Positions 1 through 5,418 are shown, counted from the first letter of the stretch. The stretch is 6,971 bases of DNA from Desulfobacteraceae bacterium (GCA_030612225.1 JAUWOH010000154.1:1-6971), one strand, 5' to 3'. Program-made: numbers and translations. Notes: generated by a model from the sequence alone, not told the origin.

Positions 1-120
1 GGAGAAGATTATTGCCATAGTCAACAATACGATTCCACTCATGACGTACCAATCAATTTTATTTGATAAAAATGTAGTCGCATAATAATCCGTTATAGTT
101 CTTCCGATAAATCTATCCAT
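1..120 (-). CDS. N-terminus of an unrecognised membrane protein (cut by window edge)
   Basis: The first 40 codons of a minus-strand gene are visible, starting at ATG (120-118) and still open at base 1. The first 24 or so residues are polar (begins MDRFIGRTITDYY). From about residue 25 a hydrophobic stretch begins (WYVMSGIVLLTMAIIFS), which looks like the first membrane helix. An AAAGGG-type ribosome site lies only about 2 bases ahead of the ATG, so it is close and not ideal; Met27 is an alternative start. A well-formed sigma70-like promoter at 203-231 points at it and would give a leader of about 75 bases, which supports a real gene. It follows the cyclase gene on the same strand with 158 bases between them. 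Too little is present to name a family. Confidence 0.6.
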   Translation of the reverse strand, partial: MDRFIGRTITDYYATTFLSNKIDWYVMSGIVLLTMAIIFS

Positions 121-202
121 TTCCCTTTAGTTATATGGAGATCATTACCACCTTTGCACAACTGCAGATACCATCAATATCACAACTTTTTCGACCGGGC
201 AA

Positions 203-231
203 TTTATACCGATGTGTTGGAGATATGGCAA
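203..231 (-). promoter_or_regulatory. sigma70-like promoter for the left-edge membrane protein gene
   Basis: On the minus strand, TTGCCA (231-226) is followed after exactly 17 bases by TATAAA (208-203). Each hexamer matches the sigma70 consensus at 5 of 6 positions. Transcription would start near 196 and give a leader of about 75 bases before the ATG at 120. It lies in the gap after the cyclase stop codon, so the downstream gene can be transcribed independently of the cyclase. Upstream, near 249-262, only a weak 4-bp hairpin (cctg/cagg) could end cyclase transcription. Confidence 0.55.
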
Positions 232-278
232 GATTCTAAAGCCTCAAAAGCCTGTGATTGCAGGTATCTTTATACACA

Positions 279-2054
279 TTACTTCAAACCAGCTTGTCGA
301 AGATCGTCCATAACGCGCTCCCAAGTCCTGGGATTTTTATGGAGATTCCCCCCTGATAAACTTTCGAGAGTAAGTTCGGGGTTCAACGCCAAAGCCTTAA
401 CTATTTGACTCTTTGCTTTTTCTTTTCGACCAAGCCTCATATAAACTACAGCTGACAAGGTGAAGCCCCATGTATGATGCGTTGCCCTGGCAATAACATC
501 ATCGAATGCGGAAAGCGCCAAGTCGTATTCTTGAGTCTCTATGTACGCTGACCCCAAGTATACCGAATACCAGAAATGATAGTTTGGATGGAGGCGTATA
601 GCTTTTTTGAGAAGTCCGATAGCTTCTTTGCTTTTGCCAGCATAGTGCATGATAACCGCCAGTATGGCATGAACTTCAGCATTATTGGGACCCAAAGCCA
701 GCGCTTGTCTTCCAAATTTAATGGCTTCATCATACTGTCCTTGGGCGGTCTGGAGGAGGCCCCAAAGTGCTAAGCTGTCCGGCTCAGAGTCATTAATGGT
801 CAAAGCCTTTTGACAAAGCTCGACAGACTGCATGAAAGATTCAACCGGAGAATCGGTATATCCGAAGTGAATGTCCTGGAAGTATGTCACGGCTTTCAGG
901 GCTAACGCATTAGCGTATCGGGGGTCAATTTTCAGAGATTGATCTAACAGCTCACGTGCTTTAGCGTTACCCTCTTTAGTATGCTGTTCGAAAAGATCGT
1001 AAGCTTTTACCCAATAGCCCCAAGCATCCAAGTTTACAGTTGATTTATGGCGCACTCGGGCTTGTTCACCATCTGTCAATTCTACCTGAAGGGCGACCAC
1101 CACTTTTAGAGTAATCTCGTCTTGCATGGAGAAAAGGTCATTTAGATTGCGATCATAGCGCTCAGCCCAAAGGTGATGTCCGCTGATTGCATCAATGAGT
1201 TGGACTGTGATACGTACCATTTCGCCTGCTTTCTGAACACTACCTTCCATCACAAAACGAACTCCAAGCTCACGGGCTACCTTCTGCACTTTAACCGCGA
1301 TGCCTCTGTATGTAAAAGTGGAATTGCGGGCAATAACGAATACCTGAGGGATTTTAGATAAAGCCGTGATGATGTTTTCTGTGATTCCATCGGCAAGATA
1401 TTCTTGCTTGGTGTCGTCGCTCATATTGATAAAAGGAAGCACCGCAATTGAAGGCTTATCAGGTAGAGGAAGGAGTATATTCACGGATGAGATCTTCCGA
1501 TCCATGCTTACTTCAGCCGATGGTGGCTCCATTATCACTCGATAGACCCTCACCGGATGCTTGATATTCTTGACACTATGCTCCCCAAGATATTCATAAC
1601 CTAACTTCACTTTATCCCTGATCTGATCATAGGTGTTGCGTGAAACACACACGCCACCGGGATCAGCAAGACTTTCTATTCTTGCAGCAATGTTCACACC
1701 GTCCCCATAAATGCGATCTTCATCCTGCACGACATCACCGATGTTAATTCCAATACGGAACTGAAGCCTTTTGTCATGGGGCAGGCTATCATTCTTATCT
1801 TTGAGTGTCTTCTGAATTTCAACGGCACATTGCACCGCATCTACCGCACTGCCAAACTCTGCCAATAGGTTGTCACCCACAGCATCAACAACACGACCGT
1901 TATATTGTTCGATATGCCTCGACATAATACCACGGTACTGTTTCAAGGTTTGAATGGTAAGAGCTTCATCATCTGCCATTAAAAGGCTGTACCCTTTCAC
2001 ATCAGCACTGAGAATTGCCCTGAGTTTGCGAGTGACTTTTTGTTCTTTGGGCAT
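279..2054 (-). CDS. class III adenylate/guanylate cyclase homologue with TolB-like and TPR domains
   Basis: Cytosolic signalling protein of 591 residues. Residues about 10-175 form a class III nucleotide cyclase domain, which in the family makes cAMP or cGMP from the NTP. Metal-binding Asp18 (ILSADVKGYS) and Asp61 (VGDNLLAEF) and transition-state residues Asn121 and Arg125 (VNIAAR) are present. The positions that usually hold the purine-selecting Lys and Asp are Asp57 and Arg114, so substrate or activity is uncertain. Residues about 200-325 match the TolB-like domain common in this family (PSIAVLPFINMSDD, YLADGITENI, GSVQKAGEMVRI, HHLWAERYDR). Residues about 340-560 hold five or six TPR-like helix pairs, presumably for protein contacts. 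No signal peptide or membrane segment is seen, and the linker at 176-200 is not hydrophobic. The ATG has a good ribosome site (AAAGGG, 6 bases upstream). No convincing promoter was found. Transcribed alone or with the gene at 1-120. Confidence 0.9.
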   Translation of the reverse strand: MPKEQKVTRKLRAILSADVKGYSLLMADDEALTIQTLKQYRGIMSRHIEQYNGRVVDAVGDNLLAEFGSAVDAVQCAVEIQKTLKDKNDSLPHDKRLQFRIGINIGDVVQDEDRIYGDGVNIAARIESLADPGGVCVSRNTYDQIRDKVKLGYEYLGEHSVKNIKHPVRVYRVIMEPPSAEVSMDRKISSVNILLPLPDKPSIAVLPFINMSDDTKQEYLADGITENIITALSKIPQVFVIARNSTFTYRGIAVKVQKVARELGVRFVMEGSVQKAGEMVRITVQLIDAISGHHLWAERYDRNLNDLFSMQDEITLKVVVALQVELTDGEQARVRHKSTVNLDAWGYWVKAYDLFEQHTKEGNAKARELLDQSLKIDPRYANALALKAVTYFQDIHFGYTDSPVESFMQSVELCQKALTINDSEPDSLALWGLLQTAQGQYDEAIKFGRQALALGPNNAEVHAILAVIMHYAGKSKEAIGLLKKAIRLHPNYHFWYSVYLGSAYIETQEYDLALSAFDDVIARATHHTWGFTLSAVVYMRLGRKEKAKSQIVKALALNPELTLESLSGGNLHKNPRTWERVMDDLRQAGLK

Positions 2055-2118
2055 GATGATCCCTTTTACAGGTTGGGTGTTAACAGAAGATGATATATAC
2101 TGAAAAGTTACTGTCGGA

Positions 2119-2146
2119 TTGAGAATGAAGTTATTTCAGGTATAAT
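2119..2146 (+). promoter_or_regulatory. sigma70-like promoter with no evident gene
   Basis: TTGAGA (2119-2124), a 16-base spacer and a perfect TATAAT (2141-2146) on the plus strand. A transcript would start near 2153. The next plus-strand gene begins at 2739, so this is either a distant promoter with a leader of nearly 590 bases, a promoter for a small RNA, or chance in AT-rich DNA. It points away from the cyclase gene, whose start lies 65 bases to the left. Confidence 0.35.
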
Positions 2147-2248
2147 TTATGTAATTCAGTACGAGATCAAGTGTGATTTAAGAGAGTTATAAGATTAATA
2201 TATGATTTGGTGGGATGTGTCAAGGGATAGGTAATTCCAAGGTAGTTG

Positions 2249-2286
2249 CTTGGGGTTATTTGACTGAAAACCAAATATCACCCAAG
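2249..2286 (+). other. imperfect stem-loop downstream of the plus-strand promoter
   Basis: Outer arms cttggg (2249-2254) and cccaag (2281-2286) pair perfectly. Inner arms tatttg (2257-2262) and caaata (2272-2277) add six more pairs around a 9-base loop, with a small internal bulge. No T-tract follows, so it is not a standard terminator. It lies about 100 bases after the predicted start of transcription and could be part of a small RNA or leader. Confidence 0.25.
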
Positions 2287-2571
2287 TACAGATACATTGA
2301 GAATATCCTATAAAAATTAAGCCTTCAAAAATCTGTGATATCTTGTCACTGTACGACATAAAATGGCGATTGACTAATGATGAAATATTCATCGCTTTTA
2401 TCCGAAAAACTTATTATATCCGTAATTAATTTTAAGGCGAGTTCTTTTTATCAAAACATTTTTAAAAAATACCGAAATTAAGGGAATATGTCAAGCAGTG
2501 TCAAGACCCTCCCCGGTCACTTTTAACAATTTTAGGGGTTTAGATTTATCACCCCCCTACACATCATATTA

Positions 2572-2605
2572 AGGGTAAACGCATTTGAAATAACAAAATC
2601 AGGCT
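2572..2605 (+). repeat. direct repeat, copy 1 (left of the transporter)
   Basis: This 34-base sequence begins agggtaaacgca and ends aaaatcaggct. It matches 3928-3960 with only three mismatches and one single-base gap. The two copies are in the same orientation and bracket the EamA gene. This copy is also the left arm of the palindromic element 2572-2653. Confidence 0.6.
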
Positions 2606-2653
2606 AAAAGAAAGCGTTTATAGGTAACATTATTTTCTAACCGCGCTTACCCT
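2572..2653. repeat. small imperfect palindromic element
   Basis: The end sequences gggtaaacgc (2573-2582) and gcgcttaccc (2643-2652) are inverted copies with one mismatch. The similarity continues inward: gaaataa near 2587-2593 faces ttattttc near 2630-2637. An internal gcgttta (2614-2620) also complements taaacgc (2576-2582), giving a competing shorter hairpin. The shape resembles a short palindromic intergenic repeat (REP- or MITE-like), or a structured leader upstream of the transporter. It lies 86 bases before the transporter start. Confidence 0.45.
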
Positions 2654-2664
2654 GATATCATCTA

Positions 2665-2693
2665 TTTAGTAATCCTTGAAGGCCGTGTATATT
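2665..2693 (+). promoter_or_regulatory. weak promoter candidate for the EamA transporter
   Basis: TTTAGT (2665-2670), a 17-base spacer and TATATT (2688-2693, 5 of 6 to the -10 consensus). The -35 box is poor (3 of 6). Position and spacing suit a start near 2700, about 39 bases ahead of the ATG. The perfect TATAAT at 2141 is a more distant alternative. Confidence 0.3.
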
Positions 2694-2738
2694 TATGGTA
2701 GGTGAATCCGGCATTTGTTATACCAAGGGGAAAATTAA

Positions 2739-3608
2739 ATGATTGTTTATATAAAACTGTTTTTGACCGCTGCCTTCTGGGGCGGGACGTTTATAGCCGG
2801 CAAAGTTCTTGCCCAAAACGTAGGACCGTTTTCAGCTTCTTTTCTGCGGTTTTTGACAGCATCATTTTTTCTTATCCTGATAACCTGGAAAATTGAAGGG
2901 AGTTTCCCGGCAATACGTAAGAAACAGATCTTTCCGGTGATTCTCCTGGGACTCACAGGTGTGTTCGCATATAACGTCTTTTTTTTCAAAGGACTAAGGT
3001 TAATCGACGCTGGTCGTGCATCCATTATCATCGCCAACAACCCGATATTCATAACCCTCCTCTCCTGGCTTATTTTCAGGGAAAGGCTTACACTGCTTAA
3101 ATTCGCCGGAGTCCTGATTTCGGTCACCGGCGCCGTGATTGTTATATCAAGGGGAGATATAAATGGCATCATAAACGGCGGCCTGGGTTTAGGAGAGTTT
3201 TTTATTTTCTGCTGTGTAGCCAGCTGGGTTTGTTATTCTTTGATTGGAAAAGCTGTTATGTCCGACCTTTCGCCCCTTGCTTCAGTGACATATTCCGCAA
3301 TCATCGGAACTGCCTGCCTGTTTATCCCTGCCTTGTTTGAAGGAATGCTGAGCGACTTGCGGCACTATATGATCAGTGAATGGATAAGTATATTTTATCT
3401 GGGATTCTTCGGCACAGTTCTCGGTTTTGTATGGTATTATGAAGGAATAAAAAAAATCGGTCCCACGAGAGCGAGCCTTTTCATCAATTTTGTGCCTATA
3501 ACCGCTATCATACTTGCCTTTCTAATCCTTAAAGAGCCAATAACCCTGTCCCTTTTCATAGGAACCATATTTGTCTGTTCAGGTGTGTACCTGACCAACC
3601 GGCCTTAA
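2739..3608 (+). CDS. EamA/DMT-family membrane transporter
   Basis: Inner-membrane protein of 289 residues, typical in length for the drug/metabolite transporter superfamily, 10-TMS EamA (RhaT-like) branch. Two EamA repeats are visible, about residues 6-136 and 150-287, each with roughly five hydrophobic helices. Family landmarks are AAFWGGTFIAGK in helix 1, FRERLTLLKFAGVLISVTGA closing repeat 1, and LKEPITLSLFIGTIFVCSGV closing repeat 2. Members export amino acids, metabolites or drugs, but substrate cannot be read from sequence. The ATG at 2739 has AAGGGG 8 bases upstream. It is the only plus-strand gene here, with no operon partner, and both sides carry repeats: a direct repeat at 2572 and 3928, and a palindromic element starting one base after its TAA. 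That context suggests a separately acquired or relocated gene, which is inference. Confidence 0.9.
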   Translation: MIVYIKLFLTAAFWGGTFIAGKVLAQNVGPFSASFLRFLTASFFLILITWKIEGSFPAIRKKQIFPVILLGLTGVFAYNVFFFKGLRLIDAGRASIIIANNPIFITLLSWLIFRERLTLLKFAGVLISVTGAVIVISRGDINGIINGGLGLGEFFIFCCVASWVCYSLIGKAVMSDLSPLASVTYSAIIGTACLFIPALFEGMLSDLRHYMISEWISIFYLGFFGTVLGFVWYYEGIKKIGPTRASLFINFVPITAIILAFLILKEPITLSLFIGTIFVCSGVYLTNRP

Positions 3609-3813
3609 TGATGGCGTCGTAAAAAGTCCCATCTACTGCGTTGCAGCGGTTTTTGAGACACTCGGCATACTACATGTATTGCCTCGTCCCTAAAAAACCG
3701 CTGCGCCTTTTTATCCCGCTGATTTTTAGCGGGGGTATATTGTCCGCCTGCGGCAGACTACTTAGCACCCCAAGGGCATTTCCTGCGGGCACCATCAGCG
3801 TTACTTTTTACGA
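3609..3813. repeat. palindromic intergenic repeat element, about 205 bp
   Basis: Terminal inverted repeats of 11 bp are perfect: tcgtaaaaagt (3617-3627) and actttttacga (3803-3813). A second pair, tgatgg (3609-3614) and ccatca (3792-3797), lies beside them. Inside is a 12-bp perfect inverted repeat, gcagcggttttt (3643-3654) with its complement at 3693-3704, then a 6-bp hairpin cccgct/agcggg (3715-3733). No transposase is present, so it would be a non-autonomous, MITE-like element. From memory, similar repeats with ends in gtaaaaagt are scattered in Desulfobacterales genomes; I could not check this. It starts at the base after the EamA stop, and the inner hairpin followed by gcctttttat may end EamA transcription. 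Confidence 0.55.
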
Positions 3814-3927
3814 AACGTTTTTTGTTTTAGGTATTAAGTTGCAAATAATTGATATGACTGTAGACAGTGAGATACAATGGAAAGAAGAATGACTGGATAG
3901 CCTGGAAGTTTTACTAAAATTACAGAC

Positions 3928-3960
3928 AGGGTAAACGCAATTGAAAAAATAAAATCAGCT
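3928..3960 (+). repeat. direct repeat, copy 2 (right of the transporter)
   Basis: This 33-base sequence begins agggtaaacgca and ends aaaatcagct, matching copy 1 at 2572-2605 in the same orientation. The sequences diverge after it. Here the repeat runs directly into a hairpin (3959-4009), whereas copy 1 is closed by its own inverted arm at 2643-2652. The pair spans 1.39 kb containing the EamA gene and the 205-bp element. Confidence 0.6.
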
Positions 3961-4009
3961 TATACCGCTTTCCATAAATATGTTTCGAGATGAGGATTTG
4001 CGGTATAAG
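3959..4009. repeat. 10-bp perfect inverted repeat (hairpin)
   Basis: cttataccgc (3959-3968) and gcggtataag (4000-4009) are exact reverse complements with a 31-base loop. The repeat overlaps the end of direct-repeat copy 2 and is followed within two bases by another hairpin (4011-4055). Neither strand has a T-tract directly after it, so a simple terminator role is unlikely. Confidence 0.5.
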
Positions 4010-4010
4010 T

Positions 4011-4055
4011 GGTTGTAGAAAAAACATTTAGATAACAGAGCGTTTTTTAACAACC
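4011..4055. repeat. 13-pair hairpin adjacent to the previous one
   Basis: ggttgt (4011-4016) pairs with acaacc (4050-4055), and aaaaaac (4019-4025) pairs with gtttttt (4042-4048). A 2x1 internal bulge separates the two helices and a 16-base loop closes them. No U-tract follows on either strand. With the hairpin at 3959-4009 this forms a double stem-loop unit next to direct-repeat copy 2. Confidence 0.5.
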
Positions 4056-4184
4056 TCTATAAAAGCAGTGGCTTAAAAATAGGCTGCGCAAGAAAGGACA
4101 AAGGGTGCTTTCCGTGCAAACCAGAACCCTTTCACTTCCTTGCACAGCTTTCGAAAGGAGGGTAGATGAAAAAGGATTAGGCAT

Positions 4185-4209
4185 GGGCGACCCATTAATA
4201 AGGTCGCCC
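4185..4209. repeat. 8-bp GC-rich inverted repeat
   Basis: gggcgacc (4185-4192) and ggtcgccc (4202-4209) are perfect complements with a 9-base AT-rich loop. Outer gcat (4181-4184) can also pair with atgc (4216-4219) across a bulge. On the minus strand it lies just past the terminator at 4221-4248 and could act as a second, back-up stem; no good T-tract follows it. Confidence 0.4.
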
Positions 4210-4220
4210 ACTACCATGCG

Positions 4221-4248
4221 AAAAAAATAGTGTGCGCTCGAACACACT
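4221..4248 (-). terminator. rho-independent terminator, probable end of the fabD transcript
   Basis: Read on the minus strand, agtgtg (4248-4243) pairs with cacact (4234-4229), extended by one G-U pair to a 7-bp stem with a 6-base loop. It is followed after an A still in the stem by a run of seven T (4227-4221). It lies about 180 bases beyond the fabD stop codon, in the right orientation, and no other minus-strand gene intervenes. The stem is short and only about half GC, so strength is moderate. Confidence 0.55.
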
Positions 4249-4361
4249 GCTATCGATTATTGCAGTTTTTATGCCAGACCATCAACTTTGTTAAACTTTC
4301 ATTCATATCAAAGAGTTAGATAATCTCTATGAAAAATAATGGAAAATAATTACCATTGTTT

Positions 4362-4402
4362 TGTGAAAAATTTTTCCAAATAACTATGAAAAATTTTTCA
4401 CA
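4362..4402. repeat. 15-bp perfect AT-rich inverted repeat after fabD
   Basis: tgtgaaaaatttttc (4362-4376) and gaaaaatttttcaca (4388-4402) are exact reverse complements around an 11-base loop. Because aaaaattttt is itself symmetrical, the two arms also read as direct repeats. A related ctatgaaaaat occurs twice nearby (from about 4327 and 4384). It begins 29 bases past the fabD stop and would form a long stem in the fabD 3' untranslated region; roles in mRNA stability or as a protein-binding site are possible. Confidence 0.5.
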
Positions 4403-4430
4403 CATACACATCAATGCAGGCAGTACATCC

Positions 4431-5366
4431 TCAGATGTCTGTTAAAAATTGTTCGAGGCTTTTCATATTATTTACTGAATAAATTTTTCCCGGATAATTC
4501 TTTGGAAGGATCTTTCTTATCAGCCCGGTAAGGACTCTCCCAGGACCCACCTCTACGAAAACTTCCACATTTTCTTCAATGAGCTTGCGCATGGAGTCAT
4601 ACCATCGAACAGGGTTTATAAGCTGTTTTACCATAATGGATTTGATCTCTCCGGGATCCGTTTCATAATCTGAAGTAACATTAAAAAGCACCGGTTTTTT
4701 CGGTTTGTTGAAAGCAAATGGGTCGAGGAACTCCCTGAACTTATCTTCCGCTCCTCTTATTAATTCACTGTGCCAGGCACCGCTTACTTTTAAAGGGATC
4801 GATTTTGCGCCCTGTGAAGCTGCAAGGGAAGAAACCTTTTTAACCGGTTCGGGAGCGCCGGTTATAACTATCTGAAGCTCGGTATTATGGTTCGCTATGG
4901 ATACAACACCATCTTTTTGAACCTCTTTGACAATTTCGTCAACCTTGTCAATGGGCAGGCCGATAATTGCATGCATGGCCCCAACATGTTTTGTCGATTC
5001 ATGATGCATCAGTTTCCCTCGTTTATAAACAAGGGCGAATGTGTCCTGGTTTGAAACAATACCTGACGCTCGAAGTGCACTATATTCGCCAAGACTGTGG
5101 CCTGCTGAAACGTCCGGCCTTATGCCCTCCTTTTCAATGGCAGCAAGAAATGCAAGATTCACTACAGTGACTGCCGGTTGAAGATTTACCGTCATTGTTA
5201 GATCTTCCATTGGACCTTTAAAGCAGAGTTTCGATAAATTTATCCTGCATGTCTCCTCCGCCATATCAAAAAGTTCCCTGACAAAATCATACTCCTGATA
5301 TAAATCGAGTCCCATTCCAACCGACTGGGAACCCTGCCCTGGAAAAAGAAATGCTGTTTTTTTCAA
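4431..5366 (-). CDS. fabD: malonyl-CoA:acyl carrier protein transacylase
   Basis: Cytosolic enzyme of type II fatty acid synthesis that moves malonyl from CoA to acyl carrier protein, supplying the extender unit. At 311 residues it is the normal FabD length. Visible key residues are Gln11 in the N-terminal loop (FPGQGSQ), nucleophile Ser91 in GHSLGEYSA, Arg116 (YKRGK) that binds the malonyl carboxylate, catalytic His199 (SGAWHS) and Gln248 (KQLINPVRW). The FVEVGPGRVLTGLIRK segment near the C-terminus is also typical. The start is TTG at 5366: GGAGG (5377-5373) lies 6 bases upstream, the protein then begins exactly at the family N-terminus (KKTAFLFPGQG), and no ATG fits better. No other fab genes are in view. 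It lies 334 bases downstream of hemA, so probably has its own promoter. A perfect inverted repeat precedes the ribosome site. Confidence 0.96.
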   Translation of the reverse strand: MKKTAFLFPGQGSQSVGMGLDLYQEYDFVRELFDMAEETCRINLSKLCFKGPMEDLTMTVNLQPAVTVVNLAFLAAIEKEGIRPDVSAGHSLGEYSALRASGIVSNQDTFALVYKRGKLMHHESTKHVGAMHAIIGLPIDKVDEIVKEVQKDGVVSIANHNTELQIVITGAPEPVKKVSSLAASQGAKSIPLKVSGAWHSELIRGAEDKFREFLDPFAFNKPKKPVLFNVTSDYETDPGEIKSIMVKQLINPVRWYDSMRKLIEENVEVFVEVGPGRVLTGLIRKILPKNYPGKIYSVNNMKSLEQFLTDI

Positions 5367-5372
5367 ACCAAA

Positions 5373-5377
5373 CCTCC
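5373..5377 (-). promoter_or_regulatory. consensus ribosome binding site that fixes the fabD TTG start
   Basis: GGAGG on the minus strand, 6 bases ahead of TTG (5366-5364). The strong match and ideal spacing support translation from this rare start codon. No in-frame ATG lies between it and the family-conserved N-terminus. Confidence 0.75.
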
Positions 5378-5388
5378 AATGACAATCT

Positions 5389-5418
5389 TGATGAATTCGT
5401 AATATGCCGAATTCATCA
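5389..5418. promoter_or_regulatory. perfect 11-bp inverted repeat in the fabD leader (candidate operator or RNA hairpin)
   Basis: tgatgaattcg (5389-5399) and cgaattcatca (5408-5418) are exact reverse complements separated by 8 bases. The repeat ends 11 bases before the GGAGG of fabD. No T-tract follows on the minus strand, so it is not a terminator. A spaced dyad this close to the start could bind a dimeric repressor or form a stem affecting ribosome access. Which protein, if any, binds cannot be told from sequence. Confidence 0.5.

Larger units (their letters stand above)
2055..2738. other. 684-base non-coding gap between the divergent cyclase and transporter genes
   Basis: This is an AT-rich divergent intergenic region. 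It holds a sigma70-like plus-strand promoter (2119-2146), an imperfect stem-loop (2249-2286), a small palindromic element with one copy of a direct repeat (2572-2653) and a weak promoter candidate for the transporter (2665-2693). A minus-strand open frame at 2195-2392 lacks a ribosome site and has no recognisable protein features, so it is not called. No tRNA or other known RNA is recognised. Confidence 0.5.
3609..4430. other. 822-base non-coding gap packed with inverted repeats
   Basis: The region lies between the convergent EamA and fabD genes. It holds a palindromic element (3609-3813), the second direct-repeat copy (3928-3960), two adjacent hairpins (3959-4009, 4011-4055), a possible structured stretch with a cryptic 41-codon ORF (4100-4230), a minus-strand terminator (4221-4248) and an AT-rich 15-bp inverted repeat (4362-4402). 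Open frames at 3641-3892 (plus) and 4047-4247 (minus) lie over these repeats, begin at TTG and GTG, and look like no protein. About 3814-3927 and 4256-4325 show nothing recognisable. Confidence 0.5.

Noticed and set aside
154..408. Plus-strand open frame of 84 codons
   Set aside because: It overlaps the end of the cyclase gene antisense and crosses the promoter at 203-231; no ribosome site or protein-like features.
2195..2392. Minus-strand open frame of 65 codons in the divergent gap
   Set aside because: No ribosome binding site ahead of the ATG, odd composition, no recognisable motif, and it overlaps the stem-loop at 2249-2286.
2515..2580. CRISPR array or tRNA in the AT-rich gaps
   Set aside because: No regularly spaced repeats and no cloverleaf or CCA-type end were found in any gap.
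2747..3172. Minus-strand open frame of 141 codons
   Set aside because: Antisense shadow of the EamA transporter gene, whose protein is clearly real.
3641..3892. Plus-strand open frame of 83 codons starting at TTG
   Set aside because: It runs through the palindromic repeat element and has no ribosome site; the apparent lipoprotein-like ILSAC motif sits inside repeat sequence and is taken as chance.
4011..4055. Integron attC site
   Set aside because: The stem ends do not fit the RYYYAAC and GTTRRRY core sites, and no integrase or cassette array is in view.
4047..4247. Minus-strand open frame of 66 codons
   Set aside because: It starts at GTG inside the stem of the predicted terminator, reads through its T-run and the GC-rich hairpin, and resembles no known protein.
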